Shown here: piece by piece, positions 1 to 5,889 of the stretch
How positions within the stretch are numbered: position 1 is the first letter of the stretch
Layout: the number at the start of each line of letters is the position of its first letter
Assembly (NCBI GenBank): GCA_025056955.1
Contig: JANWYL010000121.1
Location: 1-8,461 of the forward strand
Direction of reading: 5' to 3'
Source: Sandaracinaceae bacterium
GTDB taxonomy: Bacteria > Myxococcota_A > Polyangia > Polyangiales > Sandaracinaceae
Length of the DNA stretch: 8,461 nt
Notes under the pieces: generated by a model
Database searches by the model: none
The model's input: only the letters and a program-made list of their open reading frames with translations
What the model was told of the DNA's origin: nothing
Translations under genes and position numbers: made by a program

Positions 1-1
1 G

Positions 2-238
2 AGCCCAGATGCGGCAAAATTCGCCTTGGCATTGGGTGCTTGCATGGGTTTGATTGGTGTGGGGATGCTCTTGGTGTTGGGTGGGGCTTGGGTGTATGCC
101 TTAAACCGCAAACACCGTGCGCTCAAGCGCTCGGGACAACCTCTTCCTCGGCTTGAGGCCGCGCCAAAGCTTGCGGCGTTTGCGGGGGTTGCATCTCTTG
201 TAGATGGGATTGGAATGTGGGCACTTGGAAGAATGTGA
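2..238 (+). CDS. Small membrane protein, C-terminal part (5' end outside window)
   Basis: The frame is open from the first bases of the window to a TGA, so the gene very probably starts upstream. A TTG at 26 is the first possible start inside the window, but it has no convincing ribosome-binding site. The visible 78 residues hold one strong hydrophobic stretch (about residues 8-34, rich in Gly, Leu and Val). A basic, Pro-containing linker follows (NRKHRALKRSGQP), then a second, weaker hydrophobic stretch near the C-terminus. This suggests an inner-membrane protein with one or two helices and a short cytoplasmic loop. I do not recognise a family. It lies 21 bases before the SGNH hydrolase gene on the same strand and could be the preceding gene of the same transcript. 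Coding status is fairly likely from the composition and placement; function is unknown. Confidence 0.6.
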   Translation, partial: SPDAAKFALALGACMGLIGVGMLLVLGGAWVYALNRKHRALKRSGQPLPRLEAAPKLAAFAGVASLVDGIGMWALGRM

Positions 239-259
239 AGGGATTCATAGGAAGAGGCG

Positions 260-1222
260 GTGAAAGAAAAAAGGATTGTGCTCTATTGGTTGGTTTCTTT
301 GATTTTTTGTTTAGGTGCAGGGAGGCCTTCAAGGCTGTGTCATGAGGGGTATGCATGCAAGGATCCCAACTGGCGCTTTGTGCTTTCAGATCGGGAAGTC
401 AAGGCAGTTTTGCTTGCTGGATCGATAGGTGCTTTTCAGGATCACCCGTATCCCGTGCTCATCCAGGCATGGTGTGGGGGCGTAGAGATCCGGAACCTTT
501 CGCGGGTCGGATATGGGGCTTCTCAGCTAAGGGAATTGTGGGTGAATGAGGTCATGCGCAACCGGCGCATACCTTCACCAAAGGATGGTATTGAGATGTG
601 GTTGTGGTGGGCTGGTGGGCTGAACAGCGCAGGATCACCCCACCGCACCAATCGTGAGGTATGGAAGCTTTTTGTGCAGGCCCATGAAGCTGGCTATCGT
701 GTAATTGGCATGACCTTGACCCCCTGGGGGTCTCTTTCTGATCGGCGGTGGGGAGGGGCCAGGGGGCTTTTCACCTTCCGAAATACCCAGCTTGTTGTTG
801 AGCATGTGCTTGGTCGTTTGGCGCCGAAGGAGGCTTTGGGTCCTTTTCTCAAGGAGCGCCCTGAGGGTGATGTTCCATGGAAGCCAGAAGAGCTGGCCGA
901 GGTGAGGGTCGATCTCTTCGATTCTCCCCTTCGTGATGCTTCTGCGCCCCTACGCGATCTTGACGAGATGCGGCGTTTGCTGATGAATGACTCCCGCTAT
1001 CGTCGGGAGGTCAAATCCCTTTCGCTTTCAGCAAGCGATGCTCAGCTTGAAAAAGATGCCATGCTTTTGGCAGAGCTTCCCCGTTGGTTTTTGCGCAAAG
1101 ATCTCCACGCTTTTGATGCGATTCATCCCAACCGAGAGGGGCATCGCCTGATCGCCATGGCCTTATGCCCAAAGCTCCCAGCAAGCTGGAAATGCCAATG
1201 CCCTTCGAAGAGGACTCAATGA
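260..1222 (+). CDS. Exported SGNH/GDSL-type hydrolase
   Basis: A 320-residue protein with the four conserved blocks of SGNH hydrolases in order. The nucleophile Ser is in AGSIGA (S55), the Gly block is in SRVGYGAS (near G84-G86), the Asn block is in AGGLN (N122) and the catalytic pair is in DAIHPN (D286, H289). The family includes esterases, lipases and carbohydrate O-deacetylases; the substrate cannot be read from sequence. The N-terminus is basic (KEKR) followed by a hydrophobic run ending near residue 21, which looks like a signal peptide, so it probably acts in the envelope. The start is GTG: the frame has a stop at 248-250, and AGGA at 249-252 is well spaced. A long segment between the Asn block and the DxxH block (about residues 160-280) is unusual for small GDSL enzymes and may be a lid or insert. 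It is followed after 14 bases by a haem lipoprotein gene. Confidence 0.82.
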   Translation: MKEKRIVLYWLVSLIFCLGAGRPSRLCHEGYACKDPNWRFVLSDREVKAVLLAGSIGAFQDHPYPVLIQAWCGGVEIRNLSRVGYGASQLRELWVNEVMRNRRIPSPKDGIEMWLWWAGGLNSAGSPHRTNREVWKLFVQAHEAGYRVIGMTLTPWGSLSDRRWGGARGLFTFRNTQLVVEHVLGRLAPKEALGPFLKERPEGDVPWKPEELAEVRVDLFDSPLRDASAPLRDLDEMRRLLMNDSRYRREVKSLSLSASDAQLEKDAMLLAELPRWFLRKDLHAFDAIHPNREGHRLIAMALCPKLPASWKCQCPSKRTQ

Positions 1223-1236
1223 GTGGAAGGTGAGGC

Positions 1237-1800
1237 ATGTGCTCTCAGAAAAGGCTTCTCATCTGGTTATTTCCCATCGCTTCATGTGGTGGAATGCCCA
1301 AGGAAAGTGCTTCGAGCGCTTCAGTTGAAAGAAGCGTGGCTAGCGAAACAGAAGGGTTTGAGGATTTTGGTGCAACTGAGGGCACTTCGGAGGAAAAAGC
1401 GAGTGCGCGTGCCCTTCTTGGCGTTCGTCCTCCTCCCAAGCCTTTCGATCAGATGAGCGAAGAGGAGCAGCTAAATTGGATGATAGGGTATGTGATGCCA
1501 ATTGCGGCTGAGGATTTCAAGGCCTATGATCCTGAGCGCTATGCTTCGGTGAGCTGCGAACTTTGCCATGGGCCGGAGCCAGAGAAGGAGCACTACCGCA
1601 TGCCAAATCCAGCCCTCCCGCAGCTGCCAAAGCCAGGGAGTCCCGATTGGGAGCGAATGGAAAAGGGCCGCGCCTTCGCATTCATGCGCGATGTGGTCAC
1701 GCCAACCATTGCCACACTCGTTGGCAAAGAGCGGTGGAGCCCTGAAGTTCCAAATGGATTTGGGTGCTTTGATTGTCACCTTGAGCGCGAATCGAAATGA
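1237..1800 (+). CDS. Lipoprotein with two CxxCH c-type haem sites
   Basis: A 187-residue protein beginning with a short basic and hydrophobic leader and a lipobox, IASC, with Cys17 as the likely lipidated residue. A low-complexity Ser/Glu/Ala-rich linker follows (about residues 20-60), then a compact domain with two haem attachment motifs, CELCH (107-111) and CFDCH (177-181). This predicts a membrane-anchored periplasmic dihaem cytochrome c that passes electrons. The spacing of about 65 residues between motifs, with an amphipathic helix between them (MEKGRAFAFMRDV), resembles half of the tetrahaem reaction-centre-type cytochrome fold, but that is inference. Met residues in the intervening segment could serve as axial ligands. 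ATG is the first start after a TGA at 1231, with GGAAGG at 1225-1230 six bases upstream. Its electron partner is not in the window. The assignment as a multihaem cytochrome is strong; the exact role is unknown. Confidence 0.82.
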   Translation: MCSQKRLLIWLFPIASCGGMPKESASSASVERSVASETEGFEDFGATEGTSEEKASARALLGVRPPPKPFDQMSEEEQLNWMIGYVMPIAAEDFKAYDPERYASVSCELCHGPEPEKEHYRMPNPALPQLPKPGSPDWERMEKGRAFAFMRDVVTPTIATLVGKERWSPEVPNGFGCFDCHLERESK

Positions 1801-1802
1801 AA

Positions 1803-1810
1803 GGGAGGAG
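1803..1810 (+). promoter_or_regulatory. Ribosome-binding site of the DAHP synthase gene
   Basis: GGGAGGAG lies 3-5 bases before a GTG at 1814. It supports GTG as the start of the class II DAHP synthase and places the signal in the 13-base gap directly after the cytochrome stop codon, consistent with a shared transcript. Confidence 0.6.
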
Positions 1811-1813
1811 TAG

Positions 1814-3127
1814 GTGTTTGATCAACACCTTGTGCTCCAAGGTGATGATTGGGTGAGTTCAGCCCTGAATTGGGCTTCGTTTTGGCTTGGACCCTTTTCG
1901 GTTGGCTACCTTTGTGCACTCAGATCTTCTGGTGTGTTGGAAGAGATCTCAAAGGAACCACCGATTGTTGCGTTTCAGGAAATCAAAAGCCTCCGTCGTT
2001 TGCTTATCGAAGTTGAAGAGGGTAGGGCTTTTGTTTTTCAGCTTGGTGATTGTGCTGAGCGCATGGATGAGTGTCGTTTTACAGAGGTGTCGCACAAGGT
2101 GCACACCTTTAAGCTGCTTGGAAATTTCCTTGGGGAACAACTTGGGTGTCATGTTGTGATGATTGGCCGTTTGGCTGGCCAATTTGCAAAGCCGCGTTCT
2201 TCGTTTGCGGAGAAAAGATGGGAGGGTGGGGTGGAGGTGATTCTGCCTAGCTACTTCGGTGATCTGGTGAATGGGGAGGGATTTACACCGAGCTCTCGCA
2301 ACCCTGACCCCCTTCGATTGAAGCGTGCGTACGAAGCGGCGCGCACCACTCTTGGATGGTTGCGATGCTTTCAGTCGATCGAGGCGCCGAATTGTCTGGG
2401 AGGTGAACTGGGATTGCCAGTTGATTGGGCGAAGGTGCCGCGCATGGATTTCTTGGTGAATCCAATGGTTTTTACGAGCCATGAGGCCCTTCACCTTGGT
2501 TATGAACGGTCGCTTTTTCGTTTTGAAAGGGGGAAGGCTTTTCTTTCAAGCACTCACCTGCCTTGGATTGGGGAACGCACGCGTTCGGTTGATGGAGCCC
2601 ATGTGCGCTTTGTGGCAAATGTCGAAAATCCGATCGGTGTGAAAATTGGCCCTTATGCCACTCCAGATGAGGTGTTGGCGCTCTCCGAGGTGCTCAACCC
2701 AGAGAATGTGCCAGGGAAGCTCATCCTGATCAGCCGGATGGGAAGGGGGATGGTCCGTCTCGCTCTTCCGCCCATCCTTCGCCTTCTTCGCCGTCACCGG
2801 AGGTCATGCATTTGGCTTTGTGATCCGATGCATGGGAACACCACCACAGGAGGTGGTGGACGCAAAACGCGGCGTTTTGAGCACATCGTGCAGGAGCTTC
2901 TCGAGACCTTGGACATCCATCGAGAAGAGGGGACGAGGCTTAGCGGCTTGCATCTCGAAGTGGCTTCAAAACCAGTGGCCGAATGCATTGGAGGTCGGGT
3001 TGGAATTGGGCCGGGAGACCTTGAGAGGGGGTATGAAAGTGCTTGTGATCCCCGCCTTCATCCCCTTCAGGCCTTTGAACTCATTGAAATTTTTGCCTCT
3101 GCGTGGAAGGCAAAGAGGTGGTGTTGA
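1814..3127 (+). CDS. Class II 3-deoxy-D-arabino-heptulosonate 7-phosphate (DAHP) synthase
   Basis: Condenses phosphoenolpyruvate and erythrose 4-phosphate to DAHP, the first committed step of the shikimate pathway to aromatic amino acids, in the cytoplasm. The 437-residue protein carries the class II signatures: QLGDCAERM with metal ligand Cys80, RLAGQFAKPRS (119-129), FTSHEALHLGYE, WIGERTRSVDGAHV, NPIGVKIGP, SRMG, CDPMHGNT (His340), GLHLEV (Glu382) and ACDPRL (Asp412). All four metal-binding residues expected for the family are present. The residue before GDC is Leu rather than the usual Gly. The stretch between the RAYEAA helix and SHEAL (about 181-222) is roughly 20 residues shorter than I recall for the Mycobacterium tuberculosis enzyme. 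In that enzyme this part contributes to an allosteric site, so feedback control may differ. Start is GTG with a strong ribosome-binding site. It follows the cytochrome gene closely and precedes argG by 42 bases. Confidence 0.95.
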   Translation: MFDQHLVLQGDDWVSSALNWASFWLGPFSVGYLCALRSSGVLEEISKEPPIVAFQEIKSLRRLLIEVEEGRAFVFQLGDCAERMDECRFTEVSHKVHTFKLLGNFLGEQLGCHVVMIGRLAGQFAKPRSSFAEKRWEGGVEVILPSYFGDLVNGEGFTPSSRNPDPLRLKRAYEAARTTLGWLRCFQSIEAPNCLGGELGLPVDWAKVPRMDFLVNPMVFTSHEALHLGYERSLFRFERGKAFLSSTHLPWIGERTRSVDGAHVRFVANVENPIGVKIGPYATPDEVLALSEVLNPENVPGKLILISRMGRGMVRLALPPILRLLRRHRRSCIWLCDPMHGNTTTGGGGRKTRRFEHIVQELLETLDIHREEGTRLSGLHLEVASKPVAECIGGRVGIGPGDLERGYESACDPRLHPLQAFELIEIFASAWKAKRWC

Positions 3128-3169
3128 GCTCTGATTTGGTTGTGCTAGCGAGAGGGCCCTTGGAGAGAA

Positions 3170-4528
3170 ATGCCTATGCCTCGGATTTATCGAAGCTTGC
3201 CTCCTTCTGGCAGCCGCGTTGGACTGGCCTTTTCTGGCGGACTTGACACCCGCGTGGCGGTGGCGTGGATGTCCCGAAAGGGCCTCGAGGTTTACGCCTA
3301 CACTGCTGATCTTGGTCAACCTGACGAGCGCGATCCTAAAGAAATTCCGCAAATTGCCTTGGCACACGGGGCCAAAGTGGCCCGCCTGATCGATTGCAAA
3401 GAGGCGCTTGCGCGGGAGGGGATCATTGCCATCCAGTGCGGGGCTTTTCATGTCCGCACTGCTGGAAAAACCTATTTCAACACCACTCCCCTTGGTCGTG
3501 CGGTGACGGCCACAGCGATTGTGCGCGCCATGAGGGAAGATGGGGTCCACATTTTTGGCGATGGCTCAACCCACAAAGGCAATGACATTCAACGCTTCTA
3601 CCGCTACGGCATCCTTGCGGACCCGGAGCTCCGCATCTACAAGCCATGGCTTGATCCGGCTTTTGTCAATGAACTTGGGGGGCGAAAAGAGATGAGCCAA
3701 TACCTCGAGTCGATTGGCCTTCCATACAAGAAAGAAAGCGAAAAGGCCTACTCGACGGATGCAAATTTGCTTGGTGCAACCCACGAAGGCAAGGATCTCG
3801 AGCGGCTCGATGTGGCCATGGACATTGTTGAGCCGATTATGGGAGTCCCATACTGGCGCAGCGATGTGTCCATTCCAAGCGAAAGGGTGGAAATCGAGTT
3901 TGAAAGGGGCGTGCCTGTTCGAGTCAATGGCAAGGAATTTGAGAAAGTCCATTTGCTTATTCAGGAATGCAATGCGATTGGTGGCCGCCACGGCCTAGGG
4001 ATGAGCGATCAGATCGAAAACCGGGTCGTCGATGCCAAAAGCCGCGGGATTTACGAAGCCCCAGGCATGGCCCTCCTCCACATTGCCTATGAGCGTTTGC
4101 TGACGGGAATTCACAACGAGGCCACGCTTGAGCTCTATGCGGGCTTAGGGCGAAAGCTTGGCCGGCTGCTCTATGAAGGAAAGTGGTTTGATCCTGAAGC
4201 AATGCTCATCAAAGACGCCCTTCTCCGATGGGTCGCAAGACCGGTCAATGGCCGGGTCCAAATCGAGCTTCGCCGCGGCGATGACTACACCATCGTTGGG
4301 ACCGAGGGACCTCAGCTGGCTTATGCTCCGCACAAGCTTTCAATGGAGCGGGTCGAGGAAGCGGCCTTTGGACCCGAAGATCGAATCGGTGCGCTCGAAG
4401 TGCAAAGCCTCTCGGTTCTCGACAATCGCAGCTTGCTGATTGAACTTATGGCATCGCCTCATGCACCGCTTCCAGGCGCTTCCCAGGCTTTTATGTGGCT
4501 TGAAGAGGGGAGCAAAAAAGATTATTGA
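3170..4528 (+). CDS. argG: Argininosuccinate synthase, long (E. coli-like) type
   Basis: Joins citrulline and aspartate with ATP to make argininosuccinate, the penultimate step of arginine biosynthesis. At 452 residues it matches the long E. coli-type ArgG rather than the roughly 400-residue type. Seen in order: the PP-loop AFSGGLDTR (20-28), AYTADLGQPDE (43-53), IQCGAFH (88-94), TYFNTTPLGRAV (101-112), GDGSTHKGND (130-139), YKPWLD (157-162), YSTDANLLGATHEGKDLE (194-211), GGRHGLGMSDQIENR (271-285), SRGIYEAPGM (291-300) and RLLTGIHNE. All substrate-binding blocks appear intact. The residue after SGGLDT is Arg where Ser is usual. ATG at 3170 has GGAGAG (3162-3167) just upstream; ATG at 3176 is an alternative start. 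The gene is 42 bases after the DAHP synthase gene. It ends 29 bases before the stop of the convergent glycosyltransferase gene. No argH or other arginine gene is visible nearby. Confidence 0.97.
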   Translation: MPMPRIYRSLPPSGSRVGLAFSGGLDTRVAVAWMSRKGLEVYAYTADLGQPDERDPKEIPQIALAHGAKVARLIDCKEALAREGIIAIQCGAFHVRTAGKTYFNTTPLGRAVTATAIVRAMREDGVHIFGDGSTHKGNDIQRFYRYGILADPELRIYKPWLDPAFVNELGGRKEMSQYLESIGLPYKKESEKAYSTDANLLGATHEGKDLERLDVAMDIVEPIMGVPYWRSDVSIPSERVEIEFERGVPVRVNGKEFEKVHLLIQECNAIGGRHGLGMSDQIENRVVDAKSRGIYEAPGMALLHIAYERLLTGIHNEATLELYAGLGRKLGRLLYEGKWFDPEAMLIKDALLRWVARPVNGRVQIELRRGDDYTIVGTEGPQLAYAPHKLSMERVEEAAFGPEDRIGALEVQSLSVLDNRSLLIELMASPHAPLPGASQAFMWLEEGSKKDY

Positions 4529-4557
4529 AAAGCCCTCCTTCCATCTCAGGCACGGCC

Positions 4558-5655
4558 TCAACCGAGGGGGCTTGTTTTGGCGAGGGCATAAAGGTTTTCG
4601 ATTTTCTCAAAGGCCAAGTCAACGGGGTAAAGCTCGGCTTTTTGACGGGCCCGCTTCCCCATCTCAGTCCTTTTTTGAGGATCAGAGGCGATTTGATCCA
4701 TCGCACGAGCGAGGGCCTTGATGTCGCCTTCCGGCACAATGAAGCCATTGATTCCTTCTTCTACCCTATCGATGACAGTGCCACAAACATCAGTTCCAAT
4801 CACGGGCTTCCCCCACGCCATGGCCTGAAGTACAACAGTTGGGAAAGGATCAAAGGAGGCCGGATGCACAAGCGCATCGCTGGCCAAAAAGGCGATTTCC
4901 ATTTCCCGGGGCTGGAGCCAGCCCATAAATACCACCCGCTCGCTGACTCCAAGGATTCGGGCCAGATTCTTGAGGTGCTGCTCTTCGGGGCCTGCTCCAG
5001 CAAGCCACAAAACGCTGTTTTGAGATTTCATAAGGGCCAGTGCGCGAATTGCATCCCCATATCGTTTTTTTGATGCCAATTGACCAGCTCCCAGAAAAAC
5101 TGTTTGATCTTTTGCCCATTTTTCTTTTAGGATCTTTGCTTCATTTTTCATTTGTTCGGTGACTTGAAGAAAAGGTTCAAGGTCGACAAAAAAGGGAAAT
5201 TCAACCGTTTTTTCTTTTTTTGCTCCAAGTCGAATGAGCATTTCGACTCCAGGCTTACCTGTTCCCCAGACTTGGTCGAAATGATTCAACACCCAACTGA
5301 TTACTAATTTTCTAAGCTCCCGTTTTAAAAGCGGTCTTTTGGCTGGGTTGGGCGTATCTGTCCAAAAGGCTTTTGGACTTTTAAGAAAAGGAATGAGCGC
5401 CACATATAGCGGATCATTCCAAGCGGCCATAACTGTGACATCGGCCCAAGGAATGAGGGAAAGGACTTGTGGCCAGTGTTTACGAATGTAAAGCTCCCGA
5501 TAGGGTGGCTTTTCCAGTTTCCACGGATGTGTTTGGATGGAGATTTTTTGAAAAATGGCCACAAAGTCATACTTTTGACTTAGCCGTGAAAAGAGAAAGT
5601 CGTTGTAAGGTGAGCGAGCAACTCCAAACCACAAAACTCGAATTTTTCTTTTCAT
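4558..5655 (-). CDS. GT-B glycosyltransferase, family 4 (group 1)-like
   Basis: A 365-residue two-domain GT-B protein, probably acting at the cytoplasmic membrane face in building a surface polysaccharide, lipid-linked sugar or capsule; donor and acceptor are unknown. The N-terminal half starts with a beta strand and Gly turn (VLWFGVARSPYN). The C-terminal half has family-4 features: LGAGQLASKKRYGDAI (188-203, with the basic residues expected to contact donor phosphate), WLAGAGPEEQHL (218-228), FMGWLQ and the donor-binding segment HPASFDPFPTVVLQAMAWG (264-282). The canonical E-x7-E of this family is D269-x7-Q277 here. The closing segment GINGFIVPEGD is typical. The start is ATG with AAAGGA five bases upstream. 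The gene is A/T-rich for this window: hand counting gives about 43% G+C over 5041-5640, against 63-65% in two sampled 60-base stretches of argG. The difference suggests transfer or relaxed selection. No other sugar-pathway gene lies beside it. Confidence 0.88.
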   Translation of the reverse strand: MKRKIRVLWFGVARSPYNDFLFSRLSQKYDFVAIFQKISIQTHPWKLEKPPYRELYIRKHWPQVLSLIPWADVTVMAAWNDPLYVALIPFLKSPKAFWTDTPNPAKRPLLKRELRKLVISWVLNHFDQVWGTGKPGVEMLIRLGAKKEKTVEFPFFVDLEPFLQVTEQMKNEAKILKEKWAKDQTVFLGAGQLASKKRYGDAIRALALMKSQNSVLWLAGAGPEEQHLKNLARILGVSERVVFMGWLQPREMEIAFLASDALVHPASFDPFPTVVLQAMAWGKPVIGTDVCGTVIDRVEEGINGFIVPEGDIKALARAMDQIASDPQKRTEMGKRARQKAELYPVDLAFEKIENLYALAKTSPLG

Positions 5656-5670
5656 ATGTATCCTTTCCCA

Positions 5671-5712
5671 AAAAAGCCAATCCTTCTCAATTTATTCGAT
5701 TTGCGGCTTTTT
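5671..5712. repeat. Inverted repeat with A and T tracts upstream of the glycosyltransferase gene
   Basis: The arms AAAAAGCC (5671-5678) and GGCTTTTT (5705-5712) are perfect inverted repeats of eight bases around a 26-base A/T-rich spacer. The stem is mostly A:T with a three-base G:C core. It could be a weak bidirectional terminator or a leader structure for the glycosyltransferase gene, whose start codon is 15 bases away. The long loop and weak stem make a classical intrinsic terminator doubtful. Confidence 0.35.
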
Positions 5713-5728
5713 GCAGAGCCGGTGTCAA
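5699..5728 (-). promoter_or_regulatory. Possible promoter for the glycosyltransferase gene
   Basis: On the minus strand TTGACA (5728-5723) is a perfect -35 consensus, followed after 18 bases by GCAAAT (5704-5699), which matches only three of six positions of the -10 consensus. The predicted leader would be roughly 40 bases. This is speculative because the same bases also fall in a gene-like reading frame. Confidence 0.2.
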
Positions 5729-5777
5729 CAATGGGTCGAAATCGGGCTTGCCTAGGTGCTTGGCACGTGCATTTTTT

Positions 5778-5806
5778 TTGACCTCCCATGCAGAATTCCG
5801 TAGAGC
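5778..5806 (+). promoter_or_regulatory. Possible promoter for ddl
   Basis: TTGACC (5778-5783) matches five of six positions of the -35 consensus and is followed after 17 bases by TAGAGC (5801-5806), which matches three of six for the -10. The start of transcription would fall near 5812, giving a leader of about 78 bases before ATG 5890. The spacing is ideal but the -10 box is weak, so this is only a candidate. Confidence 0.28.
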
Positions 5807-5889
5807 TCTAGAGAGCTTGCTTTCTTTGTGAGTTCTTGTGGGTCGAGGTGGCTTAAATGCACGGCCATTGAACGCGAAGTGAGGACGAC

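Larger units (their letters stand above)
5687..5868 (-). pseudogene. Gene-like small ORF split across two frames at an A8 run
   Basis: On the minus strand an ATG at 5868 opens a 38-codon frame (MAVHLSHLDPQELTK...) that ends at a TAG at 5754-5752. At the run of eight A (5779-5772) a -1 shift passes into another frame, reading NARAKHLGKPDFDPLLTPAL and so on to a TGA at 5689-5687. The joined product would be 60 residues, charged and amphipathic, lying 31 bases upstream of the glycosyltransferase start on the same strand. The second frame is also open without a shift through the whole region but has no ATG, GTG or TTG start there. No ribosome-binding site precedes the ATG, which is only 21 bases from the divergent ddl start. 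It may be a decayed gene, a gene tail, or chance. I do not recognise a family; a faint resemblance of the tail to the N-terminal domain of YebC-type proteins is too weak to name it. Confidence 0.3.
5656..5889. other. Divergent intergenic region between glycosyltransferase gene and ddl
   Basis: This 234-base stretch separates the minus-strand glycosyltransferase gene from the plus-strand ddl gene and must hold their 5' control regions unless either is read from elsewhere. It contains an A/T-tract inverted repeat close to the glycosyltransferase start, TTGAC-type -35 candidates on both strands, a run of eight T (5772-5779), a ten-base palindrome (5801-5810) and gene-like minus-strand reading frames. 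Each is listed separately where supportable. No RNA gene was recognised. Confidence 0.7.

Noticed and set aside
1949..2494. 181-codon minus-strand ORF inside the DAHP synthase gene
   Set aside because: Antisense shadow; Arg/Leu/Ser/His-rich translation with no motif, while the sense strand has full class II signatures.
2838..2860. Hairpin of CACCACC and GGTGGTG inside the DAHP synthase gene
   Set aside because: It encodes the conserved HGNT loop followed by a Gly run; protein constraint explains it better than an RNA role.
2966..3550. 194-codon minus-strand ORF across the DAHP synthase and argG junction
   Set aside because: It runs antisense to two well-supported enzymes and shows no domain.
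4529..4570. Possible terminator between argG and the glycosyltransferase gene (AAGCCC with GGGCTT)
   Set aside because: Only six bases pair across a long loop, the stem is interrupted and no clean T run follows on either strand.
4525..5073. 182-codon plus-strand ORF opposite the glycosyltransferase C-terminal half
   Set aside because: It is the antisense shadow of a gene with clear GT-B motifs and has no recognisable features of its own.
5801..5810. Perfect palindrome TAGAGCTCTA in the ddl leader
   Set aside because: Ten bases is short enough to occur by chance, and it is a single copy with no second operator-like site nearby.
5469..5831. 120-codon plus-strand ORF antisense to the glycosyltransferase start
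   Set aside because: Most of it mirrors the real minus-strand gene; composition is not protein-like and it has no ribosome-binding site or recognisable motif.
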